Origin: Oscillospiraceae bacterium
GTDB taxonomy: Bacteria; Bacillota; Clostridia; Oscillospirales; Oscillospiraceae
Reading direction: 5' to 3'
Length of the DNA: 54,840 bases
Assembly (NCBI GenBank): GCA_017456645.1
Contig: JAFTIZ010000017.1
Coordinates: 1 to 54,840 of the forward strand
The notes beneath the pieces were generated by a model. That model had not been told where the DNA came from. It searched no databases and was given only the letters and a program-made list of their open reading frames with translations. Position numbers and translations under genes: made by a program. This document shows positions 34,020 to 42,544 of this stretch, piece after piece (position 1 is the first letter of the stretch; each line of letters opens with the position of its first letter).

Positions 34020-35210
34020 ATGCCTATTCTCCCCCGCAGTGAAAAAACGCCACTGGGCATCTATATCCACGTCCCCTTCTGCCGCAGCAAATGTCAATAT
34101 TGCGACTTTTATTCCCTGCCCTGCCGGGAGAACGAGCTGATGGACGACTATGTCAAGGCCGTCTGCGCCCACATCAAGGAGACCGGCCCCCTCGCCCCCG
34201 GCTATCGGGTGGACACCGTGTATTTCGGCGGTGGAACGCCCAGCATCCTGCCCCCCGACGCTTTGGCAGCGATTCTCACCGCTGTACGCCAGAGTTTCCA
34301 TGTCAGCACCCGCGCCGAGATCACCTTCGAAGCCAACCCCGACTCCGTTACACCCCGGCTCCTGCGCCGGCTCCGGAGCGAGGGCTTCAACCGGGTGAGC
34401 CTTGGCGTTCAGAGCGACAATGACGATATGCTCCAGCGGCTTGGCCGCCCCCACACCTATGACGACGCGGTGGAGGCTGTCCGCAAAATCCGCAAGGCCG
34501 GCTATAAAAACATCTCTCTGGATCTGATGTACGGCCTGCCGGGTCAGACTCTGGAGGGCTGGCAGGACACCCTGACCAACGTACTCCAGCTGAAGCCCGA
34601 CCACATCAGCTGCTACGGCCTGAAGGTGGAGCGGGATACCCCCTTGTACGCCCAGAAGGATACCTGCGGTCTGCCTGACGATGACACTCAGGCGGATATG
34701 TATCTGGCAGCGGTGGAGATTCTGAAATCCCGTGGCTACCGGCATTACGAGATCTCCAATTTCGCCAAGAAGGATATGGCCTCCCAGCACAATCTGAAAT
34801 ACTGGACCGGCGGCGAATACATCGGCTTCGGCCCCGATGCCAGCTCCGATTTTGCCGGCAAGCGGTTCGTCATGGTTCGGGATCTGCAGACCTATATCAA
34901 CGGAATTCTGGGTGGCGGGCAGGTCATTGCGGATCTGCAGGAGATCCCTCCCAGAGAACGTGCCGGCGAATATCTGATGATGCGCCTGCGCACCACCATC
35001 GGCATCAACCGTGAGGAATACGAAAAGCAGTACCTGCTGCCCTTCGACCCGCTGGAGGAGATCCTCCTTGCCTGCAAGCAGCGGGGGCACACCATCCTCA
35101 GCGACGGTCGCTGGCGCTTCAGCCCTGAGGGCATGCTGCTGTCGAACTCCATTTTGTCCGACCTGCTGCTGGCTCAGGATCGCACCCTCTCCGCCTCCAG
35201 ACGGCGCTAA
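34020..35210 (+). CDS. hemW: Radical SAM heme chaperone HemW
   Basis: A 396-residue radical-SAM protein. The 4Fe-4S motif is CRSKCQYC (Cys21, Cys25, Cys28), followed by the HemW-type YFGGGTPSIL, ANPDSV, RVSLGVQS and DLMYGLPGQT blocks. These proteins were long annotated as oxygen-independent coproporphyrinogen III oxidase, but HemN itself has an extended N-terminus that is absent here; HemW is a heme chaperone. The neighbour lepA at a distance is a classic partner. GGAGGT lies upstream of the ATG. A convergent terminator follows. Confidence 0.95.
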   Translation: MPILPRSEKTPLGIYIHVPFCRSKCQYCDFYSLPCRENELMDDYVKAVCAHIKETGPLAPGYRVDTVYFGGGTPSILPPDALAAILTAVRQSFHVSTRAEITFEANPDSVTPRLLRRLRSEGFNRVSLGVQSDNDDMLQRLGRPHTYDDAVEAVRKIRKAGYKNISLDLMYGLPGQTLEGWQDTLTNVLQLKPDHISCYGLKVERDTPLYAQKDTCGLPDDDTQADMYLAAVEILKSRGYRHYEISNFAKKDMASQHNLKYWTGGEYIGFGPDASSDFAGKRFVMVRDLQTYINGILGGGQVIADLQEIPPRERAGEYLMMRLRTTIGINREEYEKQYLLPFDPLEEILLACKQRGHTILSDGRWRFSPEGMLLSNSILSDLLLAQDRTLSASRRR

Positions 35211-35215
35211 CCTCT

Positions 35216-35266
35216 AAAAAACACAACCAGCCCCGCAGCTTAGCTGCAGGGCTGGTACTTTTTTCG
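35216..35266. terminator. Convergent terminator between hemW and the aminotransferase
   Basis: ACCAGCCC...GGGCTGGT with inner GCAGC/GCTGC pairing, flanked by an A run on the left and TTTTTT on the right, so it can serve both strands. Confidence 0.88.
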
Positions 35267-35267
35267 C

Positions 35268-36440
35268 TTAGATCAGCTGGCCGAATACCGGCAGGCTTCT
35301 GACGATCATATCGTAGCTGACGCAGTAGCAGACCCGGAAATAGCCGGGGCAGCCGAAGCCGTCACCGGGCACCACCAGCAGATCCTTCTGCTTAGCCTTC
35401 TCGGAGAAAGCATTGGCGTCGCCGCCGGGAGCCTTAACGAACAGATAGAACGCACCGTCAGGCTTGGCCACCTCGTAGCCCAGAGCCGTCAGGCCCTCGT
35501 ACAGCGTCCGCCGGTTGCGGTCATAGCTTTCCAAATCAGGACGCAGCTTGGCGCAGCGGGCAATGACCTTCTGCAGCAGGCTTGGCGCGCAGACGTGACC
35601 TGCCGCCCGTGCCGCACCGGCCACCGCCGCATACAGCGCGCCGGCGTCCGTGGCCTGCTTGGGCACATAAACGTAGCCGATTCGCTCGCCGGGCAGGGAC
35701 AAGGACTTGGAGTAGGAATAGCACACCAGGGTGTTGGGGTAAATATTGGGGATGAAGGGCACCTCCACACCGCCGTAGACCAGCTCCCGATAGGGCTCAT
35801 CCGCCACAATATAAATAGGATGTCCGTACTGAGCGGACTTGGCGGTCAGCAGCGCCGCCAGTTCCTCCAGCGTCTTTCGGGTGTAGACAGTACCGGCAGG
35901 ATTGTTGGGAGAATTGAGGATGATAGCAACGGTGTTTTCCGTGATCATCTGCTCCACTGCCTCCAGCTTGATCTGGAAGCCGGGCACATCCGGCGGCACC
36001 ACCTTAAAGGTCGCGCCGGCGCACTCCACAAAGGGCTTGTACTCAGGGAAATAGGGCGCTACAGCCAGAATTTCCGCACCGGGTACCGCCAGCGCGCGGA
36101 ATACACTCACCAGCTCCGGCGCGGCGCCGCAGCCGATGAACAGATCCTCAGGGCGAACACCGGCGTTGTAGCGGTCGTTCAGATCGTCAGCGATGGCCTG
36201 ACGGGTGGCGAGGTCACCGATGGCGGAGGTGTAGCCATGAATAGCCAGAGAATTGGTATCCGTCAGGATATCCCGGATGGCCTGCTCCACCTCAGCCGGA
36301 GCAGGAATAGAAGGATTGCCCAAGCTGTAGTCGAAAACATTCTCGTTGCCCACCACAGCAGCACGGCCGCGACCGTATTCAAACAGCTCCCGAATGCAGG
36401 AGCGATTGGAGCCCAGTTCATAACAGGTTTGGTTTATCAT
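35268..36440 (-). CDS. PLP-dependent aminotransferase, class I/II
   Basis: A 390-residue fold-type I aminotransferase of the aspartate-aminotransferase superfamily. YTSAIGDLATRQAIA binds near the cofactor, LNSPNNPAGTVY supplies the conserved Asn, VADEPYREL the Asp/Tyr pair, and YSYSKSLSLPGERIGY the Schiff-base Lys. The C-terminus ends with FRVCYCVSYD instead of the usual FR(I/L)S(Y/L)A, a mild variation. The true amino-acid substrate cannot be told. The ATG at 36440 has AGGAGG 7 bases upstream; in-frame codons further upstream run into the next gene. It is the last gene of a three-gene unit with the exonuclease and CYTH genes. Confidence 0.9.
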   Translation of the reverse strand: MINQTCYELGSNRSCIRELFEYGRGRAAVVGNENVFDYSLGNPSIPAPAEVEQAIRDILTDTNSLAIHGYTSAIGDLATRQAIADDLNDRYNAGVRPEDLFIGCGAAPELVSVFRALAVPGAEILAVAPYFPEYKPFVECAGATFKVVPPDVPGFQIKLEAVEQMITENTVAIILNSPNNPAGTVYTRKTLEELAALLTAKSAQYGHPIYIVADEPYRELVYGGVEVPFIPNIYPNTLVCYSYSKSLSLPGERIGYVYVPKQATDAGALYAAVAGAARAAGHVCAPSLLQKVIARCAKLRPDLESYDRNRRTLYEGLTALGYEVAKPDGAFYLFVKAPGGDANAFSEKAKQKDLLVVPGDGFGCPGYFRVCYCVSYDMIVRSLPVFGQLI

Positions 36441-36453
36441 TTTTCTTTCCTCC

Positions 36454-37131
36454 TTAGAGTTCATACAAAGGCTTTGCGGGGTCATACCGCTGGGGTTTAT
36501 AAGTAACCGAGCCGATAGGCTTGCCATCGATGCCGTACTGCGCCAGATAGCCAAACAGGTTTACATAATTCAAAAGGTCGTCCTTCTCCTCGATCATGGC
36601 CTCCATGACCGCCACCGTAGCCAGCACATCGTCGATGGCACGGTGGGAATTGACCACCTTGCCGGCAAGGCCGTAGGTTTCGATGGCGCTGGCCAGCCGG
36701 TGGGGGAAGCTGTGCCGATCCCGATACACCGTCAGCAGATCCAGTTTATCCTTCCCCTTGAGGATCATGGGGTCGCCGTCACGCAGCAGCAGATAGTACA
36801 GAAAACTCAGGTCAAAATGGGCATTATAGGCTAGCAGCAGGGTATTTCCCGCAATCATCTCCCCGATATCCCGGCACAGACGGGTCTTGGGAATGCCCCG
36901 CTCCCGAATATCCATGTCCGAAATGCCGGTAAGCTGCTGGATCTTCGGCGGCACAAAACCGCCGGGGCTCAGGGTGATCAGCTCGTCATACTCCTGCACG
37001 ACGCCCTGCTTTTCCAGCACCACCGCAGAAAATTCAATGATCTCATCCCGACTGTACTGCAAGCCGGTGGTTTCCGTGTCCAGCAGTACCAGCCGGTCGT
37101 ATTTTTCAAAAAAGCGATCCAATCCGGCCAT
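36454..37131 (-). CDS. DEDDh 3'-5' exonuclease (DnaQ-like)
   Basis: A 225-residue protein with the exonuclease fold of DNA polymerase III epsilon. Exo I is LLDTETTGL (Asp18, Glu20), Exo II the YNAHFDLSF block, and Exo III HRAIDDVLAT with the DEDDh His and Asp. It lacks a polymerase domain, so it is a free-standing proofreading or RNA/DNA-trimming nuclease. One base separates it from the CYTH gene upstream and 13 from the aminotransferase downstream, indicating one operon, although the three functions are not obviously related. Confidence 0.93.
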   Translation of the reverse strand: MAGLDRFFEKYDRLVLLDTETTGLQYSRDEIIEFSAVVLEKQGVVQEYDELITLSPGGFVPPKIQQLTGISDMDIRERGIPKTRLCRDIGEMIAGNTLLLAYNAHFDLSFLYYLLLRDGDPMILKGKDKLDLLTVYRDRHSFPHRLASAIETYGLAGKVVNSHRAIDDVLATVAVMEAMIEEKDDLLNYVNLFGYLAQYGIDGKPIGSVTYKPQRYDPAKPLYEL

Positions 37132-37132
37132 A

Positions 37133-37714
37133 TTATTCTCCCTTCGCCAGAGCCAGTGCTCTGCGGAATTTACTGGTGCTCTGAGGCTTCAGGCTAAACC
37201 GCTGTGCCAAAGCGCCGCCGAAATCCACTGCCTCGTCGGGCTCACCGGACTTCAGCTCCACTTCCACCTCGCACAAGTTCTCTTGACGGCCGCCGCCCAT
37301 GAGGATACCCCGATCCAGCGCCAGCTCCAGCACGGCGCCGTTGTGCTGCACGGCGGCGCTGAGGCGGGTGAATTTTGCCCCGCAGACCGGCACGACGCCC
37401 TCCGCGGTCAGCAAAAGCAGCTCCCTCGGCGCGCCCAGCTCGCACAGCTTCAGGATGCCGGTCTCGATGTCACCGCATTGGCACTCCCACTCTCCCCGTC
37501 CGTAGCCGGACACAGGCGTTTTGACAGTGCAGACGGAGATATCGTTCTCCATGCGCCGCCGCAAGGTAATGCGCCGCTGCGACAACTTTCCGTCTGCCGT
37601 ATCGTAATAGGTGGTCTCCATTTCGGTAGTGCGGTAGGCAAGCGGATAGGCCGCTTTAATGGCCGCCTGCTGCTCCGCCTCCGCGCTGAATTTCAGTTCA
37701 AATTCAATACCCAT
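37133..37714 (-). CDS. CYTH-domain protein
   Basis: A 193-residue protein with the CYTH (CyaB/thiamine triphosphatase) tunnel fold. The signature ExExK is IEFELKF at residues 3-9, followed by TTYYDTADGKL, the basic TLRRRME and a C-terminal CEVEVELKSG acidic strand; together these place metal and triphosphate ligands. Bacterial members are mostly inorganic triphosphatases. Two nearby ATGs exist; 37714 is preferred because AAGGAGG lies 6 bases upstream, whereas 37720 overlaps that site. It leads the operon with the exonuclease and aminotransferase. Confidence 0.9.
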   Translation of the reverse strand: MGIEFELKFSAEAEQQAAIKAAYPLAYRTTEMETTYYDTADGKLSQRRITLRRRMENDISVCTVKTPVSGYGRGEWECQCGDIETGILKLCELGAPRELLLLTAEGVVPVCGAKFTRLSAAVQHNGAVLELALDRGILMGGGRQENLCEVEVELKSGEPDEAVDFGGALAQRFSLKPQSTSKFRRALALAKGE

Positions 37715-37732
37715 GCGCATCCTCCTTGCTAC

Positions 37733-37750
37733 GATAAATGATCATTTATC
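37733..37750. repeat. Palindrome matching joined repeat termini
   Basis: GATAAATGATCATTTATC is a perfect 18-base palindrome. Each half equals the outer end of the MITE-like elements plus its GA flank (compare GATAAATGAT at 47665 and 54651). It lies 13 bases upstream of the AAGGAGG site of the CYTH gene. It may be an excision scar, a target site, or an unrelated operator. Confidence 0.6.
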
Positions 37751-37883
37751 TTCTCACTGCGCCCATTATACACCCTCTTGCCCCGTCATGCAAGAAACTT
37801 TTCCTTCAGTCGCAATCCGACAGAATAATCGGCCGTTTCATGATAGTATTTCGGTATGACATATTCAGAAAGGCGTGGTACAT

Positions 37884-39818
37884 ATGATAATGTCCATCGG
37901 AACCTACGTCCGGCGCGGGCGGCGGTTTATTCGCAGGTGGACCTCCGACCCCAAGCTGCGAGCCGTAGTGAAGGGAGCCGGCTTCATGCTGTGCGGCTTC
38001 GTCCTCAGTGCCGCCAGCCTCGGCAATTCCCCCCAGCCGCTGAGCCTGGCTTTTCTGTGCGCCGGTCTTGGGCTGTGGCAATCACTGCTGGTGGCGTTGG
38101 GCAGCACCGTGGGCTACTACCTGCTCTGGGGCGTGGCAGGCACTCAGGGCATCATCTGGACCGGTGCGGGGCTGGTGATCTGCTTTGCGCTGGGAGGGCA
38201 AAAAATCAGCCGGCAGATGCCTCTGCTGATGCCGGCGCTGGCCGGCCTTTCCGTAGCCGCCACGGGGCTGATGTTCCAGCTATTGCAGGCGGAAACTACG
38301 CCCATAGCCATGTATTTCCTGCGTATTGCTCTGGCCATTGGCGCAGCCAGGATTTTTGCCTCGGTGCTGGAGCGGCGGGATCCTGTCATGGATTGGCTGG
38401 CTCTCGGCCTTGGGGTGCTGTCATTGTGCCAGACGGTACCGCTGGCCGCCATCAATCCGGGCTACATCGCCGCCGGTGCGCTGGGTGCCGCCGCCCCCTT
38501 CCCTGCCGCGGCGCTGGCCGGTCTTGCGCTGGATCTGTCGCAGATCACCAATGTGCCCATGGCGGCGGTGCTGAGCCTTGCCTTTCTGGTTCGGCTTGTG
38601 CCGGGTCTGCCAAAATGGACAGCCCACGCCGCGCCGTGCGCCATGTATCTGCTGACTGCCATGCTCCACGGCAACGGCGATTGGACGCCGGCCATTGCGC
38701 TGGCGCTGGGCGGCCTGCTTGGAGTCTTCCTGCCTGCCCCCGCCACCATCGCCCACCGGCGGGGCGAAACCGGCATCGCGCAGGTGCGGTTGGAGATGAC
38801 CGCCGGTGTTCTGGCGCAAACGGAGCAGCTTCTGCTGGAAACGCCCGAATATCCCATCGACGAGCCCGCCTTGATCTACAAAGCAGCCGATCGAGCCTGC
38901 AGCGCCTGCCCTTGCCGGGAAAGCTGCCGGGAGTCCGCCGCTGCCACACGGCTGCCCACCTCCCTGCTCCATCGCCCCCTGATCACCGTTGAGGATCTTC
39001 CCATCAAATGCCGCAAGCGTGGACGGCTGCTGCTGGAGCTTCGGCGGATGCAGGATCAGTACCGTTCCATCCGAGCTGATCGGGATCGGCGGCGGGAATA
39101 CCGCAGTGCCTTGACCCAGCAATACCGCTTCCTTTCGGAATATCTGCAGGATCTGGCAGACCGGCTGCCCAAGCGGGGCGACGTGCTGCACCAGCGCTAT
39201 GAGCCTATGGTGGGCGTCTGCTCCGCCGGTCAGGAGAGCGCCAACGGCGACCGGTGCGTGTGGTTTGCCGGCACGGAATGCCGGTATTATGTACTGCTTT
39301 GCGACGGCATGGGCACCGGCTTCGGCGCCGCGGAGGAGGGGCGCGCCGCCGCGGAAGTCTTGCGCCGGCTGCTCAGCGCCGGTTTTCCGGCGGAGTATGC
39401 CCTGCGCAGCCTCAACAGCCTTTGCACCCTTCGGGAGCGAGCCGGTGCTGTGACGGTGGATCTGGCAGAGATCGACCTGCAAAACGGCAAGGTCAATCTA
39501 TATAAATGGGGTGCCGCCCCCTCCTACCTGCTGACCCCTGCCGGCCCGGAAAAAATAGGGACAGCTGCCGCACCACCCGGCCTGTCGGTCACAGGCACAC
39601 GGGAAACGGTGGACAAGCTGTCCCTGCGTCGGGGAGAGACGCTGATCTTGCTGAGCGACGGCATAGACGGAGAGGCTGCCATGCGCCGCGCGTGGGATCT
39701 GACGGACAAGGTGCCGGGAGAGATGGCATCCAAGGTCCTGCAATACGGCCGGGGCAACGGCTGTGATGACGCAACTGCCGCCGTCATCCGCCTGAGCCCT
39801 GCGACCTTGTCTACATAA
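37884..39818 (+). CDS. spoIIE: Stage II sporulation protein E (SpoIIE) family phosphatase
   Basis: A protein of about 644 residues. The N-terminal half has about ten membrane helices, as in SpoIIE. A cytosolic linker contains the cysteine cluster CSACPCRESC seen in clostridial members. The C-terminal PP2C phosphatase domain has LLCDGMGTG and SDGIDGE, and ends with GCDDATAAVIRL. In spore formers SpoIIE dephosphorylates SpoIIAA to activate sigma-F in the forespore. It is shorter than the 827-residue Bacillus protein. Starts at 37875 (GTG), 37884 and 37890 are possible; 37884 has AGAAAGG at usable spacing. No other sporulation gene is in the window. Confidence 0.9.
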   Translation: MIMSIGTYVRRGRRFIRRWTSDPKLRAVVKGAGFMLCGFVLSAASLGNSPQPLSLAFLCAGLGLWQSLLVALGSTVGYYLLWGVAGTQGIIWTGAGLVICFALGGQKISRQMPLLMPALAGLSVAATGLMFQLLQAETTPIAMYFLRIALAIGAARIFASVLERRDPVMDWLALGLGVLSLCQTVPLAAINPGYIAAGALGAAAPFPAAALAGLALDLSQITNVPMAAVLSLAFLVRLVPGLPKWTAHAAPCAMYLLTAMLHGNGDWTPAIALALGGLLGVFLPAPATIAHRRGETGIAQVRLEMTAGVLAQTEQLLLETPEYPIDEPALIYKAADRACSACPCRESCRESAAATRLPTSLLHRPLITVEDLPIKCRKRGRLLLELRRMQDQYRSIRADRDRRREYRSALTQQYRFLSEYLQDLADRLPKRGDVLHQRYEPMVGVCSAGQESANGDRCVWFAGTECRYYVLLCDGMGTGFGAAEEGRAAAEVLRRLLSAGFPAEYALRSLNSLCTLRERAGAVTVDLAEIDLQNGKVNLYKWGAAPSYLLTPAGPEKIGTAAAPPGLSVTGTRETVDKLSLRRGETLILLSDGIDGEAAMRRAWDLTDKVPGEMASKVLQYGRGNGCDDATAAVIRLSPATLST

Positions 39819-39871
39819 TACCATTTTTATAACGAAAAATCTGTCGAAACACCAGATGTTGGTGAAAAGGA

Positions 39872-39886
39872 TGTAGAAAATCTACA
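39872..39886. other. Short inverted repeat after spoIIE
   Basis: TGTAGA and TCTACA flank AAA. It lies in the 170-base gap between spoIIE and the convergent LacI gene. It may be a weak hairpin or a protein site; nothing else in the gap distinguishes these. Confidence 0.3.
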
Positions 39887-39951
39887 ATATTTAGTCCTTA
39901 GCCAAGAAAATCCACGCAATCAGGGGAAGCCGCACCCCCTCCACATGCAAA

Positions 39952-39982
39952 AAGAACGTGCCTGTATGGCACGTTCTTTTTC
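39952..39982. terminator. Terminator of the LacI-type gene, bidirectional
   Basis: AAGAACGTGCC pairs with GGCACGTTCTT around TGTAT, with an A run before and a T run after, six bases beyond the regulator's stop. Confidence 0.88.
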
Positions 39983-39987
39983 TGTTC

Positions 39988-40992
39988 TTATATGGTTTTT
40001 GCGCTTTCCTTCCATTGAATCTGCGCCGGAATGATCTCATGCACGCAGATGTTTTTCCCCTCAATGTTGCCGCGCAGCAACTCGATGCCCCGCTGGGCAA
40101 GCAGCTCCACGTTCTGGCTGACGGTGGACAGCCGGGGTACAATAAACTCTCCGATGGCCAGACCGTCAAAGCCCACCACGGATACATCCTCCGGCACCCG
40201 CAGACCGCTATCTGCCAAAGCCCGCATTGCGCCCATAGCCATCACGTCCGCCATGCAAAAAACAGCGGTATACGTCCGCCCCCGGGAGGCCAGCTCTTTA
40301 GCAGCCCGATAGCTGTCGGCATAGGAGAATCGGGAGCTGGCGTAATCCAGCTCTGCATCAAAGGGAATGTTATGCTCTATAAACGCCTGCCGGCAGCCCT
40401 CAAAACGCCGGCGGGAGGTATCGGAGCGCTCCCGATAGCCGCCGATGATACCGATCTGCCGATGACCCATGCGGATCAGCTGCTCGATGGTCTGCTTCAC
40501 CGCCTGATCCTCATCGCAGCAGACGCTGCACAGATTGTGGAACGGCAGATCGGACGCATCGCTGGTAATCAGCACGCAGGGCACATCGATCCGCCGGAAA
40601 TCCGCCAGAAAATTTTTCCGGTTACCGCCGAGGAAGATCAGCCCCTGAGGCTTTTTCTCCCGGCAAAGCTGAACGGCGCGCAGCACCTCGTTGTGATCTT
40701 CGTCCATGTAGTCCACCACCAGATGGAAGGGACTTCCCGCCACTCTGCGCTGAATGGCCTCCACCAGCGCGCCGAAAAGCTGGTTGGACGAGCCTTTGAC
40801 CAATACAAGAATATTGTTAGAGCGCTGCTGCTTAAGCTGCTGTGCGTTGGTATTAAGCTGGAAGCCGCAGGCAGCCGCCGCCTCCAGAATGGCCTTTCGA
40901 GCCTTTTCGCTGACGTTGGGCTGGTTATTCAGTACGCGGGAAATGGTTCCCACGGAATAGCCGGTCTGCGCAGCCAGATCCTTGATCGTCAT
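39988..40992 (-). CDS. LacI-family transcriptional regulator
   Basis: A 334-residue regulator. The N-terminal helix-turn-helix and hinge are TIKDLAAQTGYSVGTISRVLN followed by the minor-groove helix region. The remainder is a periplasmic-binding-like sugar-sensing domain (YDFMDED-like YMDEDHNE, GLIFLGGN, GHRQIGIIGG, VVGFDGLAIGEF). The effector is unknown, and no sugar operon is adjacent, so it may act at a distance. The ATG at 40992 has AGGGGG upstream; the next in-frame start at 41022 lacks a site. It is divergent from the rpsF operon. Confidence 0.92.
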   Translation of the reverse strand: MTIKDLAAQTGYSVGTISRVLNNQPNVSEKARKAILEAAAACGFQLNTNAQQLKQQRSNNILVLVKGSSNQLFGALVEAIQRRVAGSPFHLVVDYMDEDHNEVLRAVQLCREKKPQGLIFLGGNRKNFLADFRRIDVPCVLITSDASDLPFHNLCSVCCDEDQAVKQTIEQLIRMGHRQIGIIGGYRERSDTSRRRFEGCRQAFIEHNIPFDAELDYASSRFSYADSYRAAKELASRGRTYTAVFCMADVMAMGAMRALADSGLRVPEDVSVVGFDGLAIGEFIVPRLSTVSQNVELLAQRGIELLRGNIEGKNICVHEIIPAQIQWKESAKTI

Positions 40993-41043
40993 GGGTGTAC
41001 CCCCTTTCAGCCGGTTCGCCACAGTTGATACCCTTACAAAGTA

Positions 41044-41072
41044 ATTATACTCCCCCAGAACGGGTTTTTCAA
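41044..41072 (-). promoter_or_regulatory. Promoter of the LacI-type gene
   Basis: On the minus strand TTGAAA (41072-41067) and TATAAT (41049-41044) with a 17-base spacer. Confidence 0.7.
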
Positions 41073-41177
41073 TCAGTTTGTCCCGGCGGCGGTGTTTTTT
41101 CGCATTTCCACCAATTCCGTCATGGCCGCTTTAGCGGTTTTGCCGACCAAAACCGGAGAAAAACGTGAAAAAAGTTC

Positions 41178-41206
41178 TTGACAATCCCATAATCGATTAC
41201 TATAAT
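41178..41206 (+). promoter_or_regulatory. Consensus promoter of rpsF-ssb-rpsR
   Basis: TTGACA at 41178-41183 and TATAAT at 41201-41206 with a 17-base spacer, a perfect match to the sigma-A consensus. Confidence 0.9.
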
Positions 41207-41280
41207 GATAGGGTCTGCGAATGCGGACATATCCTTGCTCCCGGCGAGACCGGGGGCCTAAAAGTCCAAAAGGAGGTGCA
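41207..41280 (+). promoter_or_regulatory. Possible S6:S18 ribosomal-protein leader
   Basis: The 5' leader contains a GC-rich hairpin, CCCGGCGAGACCGGGGG, shortly before AAAAGGAGG. Many bacteria carry an rpsF leader with a CCG bulge bound by S6:S18 to shut off this operon. Position and the CCGG-rich stem fit, but I cannot confirm the consensus structure. Confidence 0.4.
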
Positions 41281-41286
41281 AACAAC

Positions 41287-41583
41287 ATGGCTAAGATCAC
41301 CGGTAAGTACGAGGTGCTCTACATCATCGACCCCACTCTGGGCGAGGAGGGCATCGCCGCACTTGTGGAAAAGTTCAAGGCAATGGTGGAAGCGGAGGGT
41401 ACTCTGACTAACATCGATGAGTGGGGCAAGCGTCGCCTGGCCTACCTCGTCAATGACAAGCCCGAGGGTTACTACGTTCTGATGAACATGGAGACCAAGC
41501 CCGAGTTCCCCGCTGAGCTGGAGCGCGTTATGAAGATCACCGAAGGTGTCATGCGCTGCCTGACCACCGCTGTGGAGGAGTAA
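41287..41583 (+). CDS. rpsF: 30S ribosomal protein S6
   Basis: A 98-residue protein with the S6 ferredoxin-like fold (KYEVLYIIDPTLG, DEWGKRRLAYLVNDKPEGYYVLMNM in pieces, then a C-terminal MKITEGVMRCLT). S6 binds S18 in the small-subunit platform. The ATG at 41287 has AAAAGGAGG upstream. It begins the canonical rpsF-ssb-rpsR operon; rplI is not adjacent. Confidence 0.98.
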   Translation: MAKITGKYEVLYIIDPTLGEEGIAALVEKFKAMVEAEGTLTNIDEWGKRRLAYLVNDKPEGYYVLMNMETKPEFPAELERVMKITEGVMRCLTTAVEE

Positions 41584-41587
41584 GACT

Positions 41588-42070
41588 ATGCTCAACCACA
41601 TTACCATCATGGGTCGCCTGACCCGTGATCCCGAACTGCGCCGCACCGGCACCGGCATTGCCGTTGCCAGCTTCACCGTTGCTGTCGATCGTGATTTCGG
41701 CGGCCGTGAGGGCGGCGAACGCGAGACCGATTTCATCGACTGCGTCGCCTGGAGAAGCACTGGAGAATTTGTTTCCAAGTACTTCACCAAGGGCAGCATG
41801 ATCGTGGTCTCCGGCCGGCTGCAGATCCGCAGCTGGACAGATAAGGAAGGCAACAAGCGCCGCACTGCCGAAGTCGTTGCTGACAACGTCTATTTCGGCG
41901 AGAGCAAGCGCAATAGCGACGGCGGTTCCTATTCCAACGGAAACAGCTACGGTGGCAACACCTACTCTGCTCCCGCCGCTCCCAGCTACGGCAGCTACGC
42001 TGCCCCCGCCGCCAATCCCGCATCCGACTTCGCGATGCTGGACGATGACGACGCACAGCTTCCTTTCTGA
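41588..42070 (+). CDS. ssb: Single-stranded DNA-binding protein
   Basis: A 160-residue replication protein. The OB-fold starts MLNHITIMGRLTRDPELR and continues through FIDCVAWR and GRLQIRSW. A Gly/Ser/Tyr-rich flexible linker follows, and the acidic tip DDDDAQLPF binds partner proteins. It begins four bases after the rpsF stop, showing translational coupling. Confidence 0.98.
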   Translation: MLNHITIMGRLTRDPELRRTGTGIAVASFTVAVDRDFGGREGGERETDFIDCVAWRSTGEFVSKYFTKGSMIVVSGRLQIRSWTDKEGNKRRTAEVVADNVYFGESKRNSDGGSYSNGNSYGGNTYSAPAAPSYGSYAAPAANPASDFAMLDDDDAQLPF

Positions 42071-42111
42071 TCATCTGAACTTTTCTACAATCTTACAAGG
42101 AGGAGAACCCC

Positions 42112-42348
42112 ATGGCTAACGAACAGCGTATGCGTCCCCGCAAGCGCAAGAAGGTTTGCGCATTTTGCGTGGATAAGGTGACCGCCATCGACTACAAGGA
42201 CACCGCGAAGCTCCGCCGTTACCTGTCCGAGCGCGGCAAGATCCTGCCCCGCCGTACCACCGGTACCTGCGCCGCTCACCAGCGTGACCTGACCACCGCT
42301 ATCAAGCGCGCCCGTCAGATCGCTCTGCTGCCCTACGTCGCTGACTAA
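42112..42348 (+). CDS. rpsR: 30S ribosomal protein S18
   Basis: A 78-residue basic protein ([31 protein letters not shown] in pieces, then [16 protein letters not shown]). Three cysteines, two as CAFC and one at TGTCAAH, suggest the zinc-binding C+ form of S18. It has AAGGAGGAG upstream. A strong terminator follows ten bases after the stop. Confidence 0.98.
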   Translation: MANEQRMRPRKRKKVCAFCVDKVTAIDYKDTAKLRRYLSERGKILPRRTTGTCAAHQRDLTTAIKRARQIALLPYVAD

Positions 42349-42357
42349 TGAACCATC

Positions 42358-42391
42358 GCACCCCGGAACATCCGTTCCGGGGTGCTTTTTT
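42358..42391 (+). terminator. Terminator of the rpsF operon
   Basis: GCACCCCGGAAC pairs with GTTCCGGGGTGC, followed by TTTTTT. Confidence 0.95.
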
Positions 42392-42405
42392 ACTGCTCAG
42401 GCAGG

Positions 42406-42443
42406 TAAATGATTGCTTACCGGCAGTGCCGGCTGACAATTCC
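42406..42443 (+). repeat. Fragment of family A repeat (left end only)
   Basis: TAAATGATTGCTTACCGG, then CAGTGCCGGCTGACAATTC, matches the left end of the family A elements. Homology stops abruptly there; the rest of the 100-base gap before the hydrogenase gene is unrelated. This is a truncated copy. Confidence 0.75.
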
Positions 42444-42544
42444 ACCGTATTCCATATTTTCCTGATACATTTCGCGAAAAAGGCTGGATTCCCGCCGGAA
42501 ATTATGATAGAATGAGAAAAATATGTTCCGGAGGTATACATTCC

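Noticed and set aside
32442..35090. An 882-codon open frame on the minus strand across four genes
   Set aside because: It runs through lepA-operon genes and their spacers in shadow frame and has no recognisable domain.
34020..35210. Naming the radical SAM gene hemN
   Set aside because: It lacks the extended N-terminus of true HemN and matches the HemW pattern.
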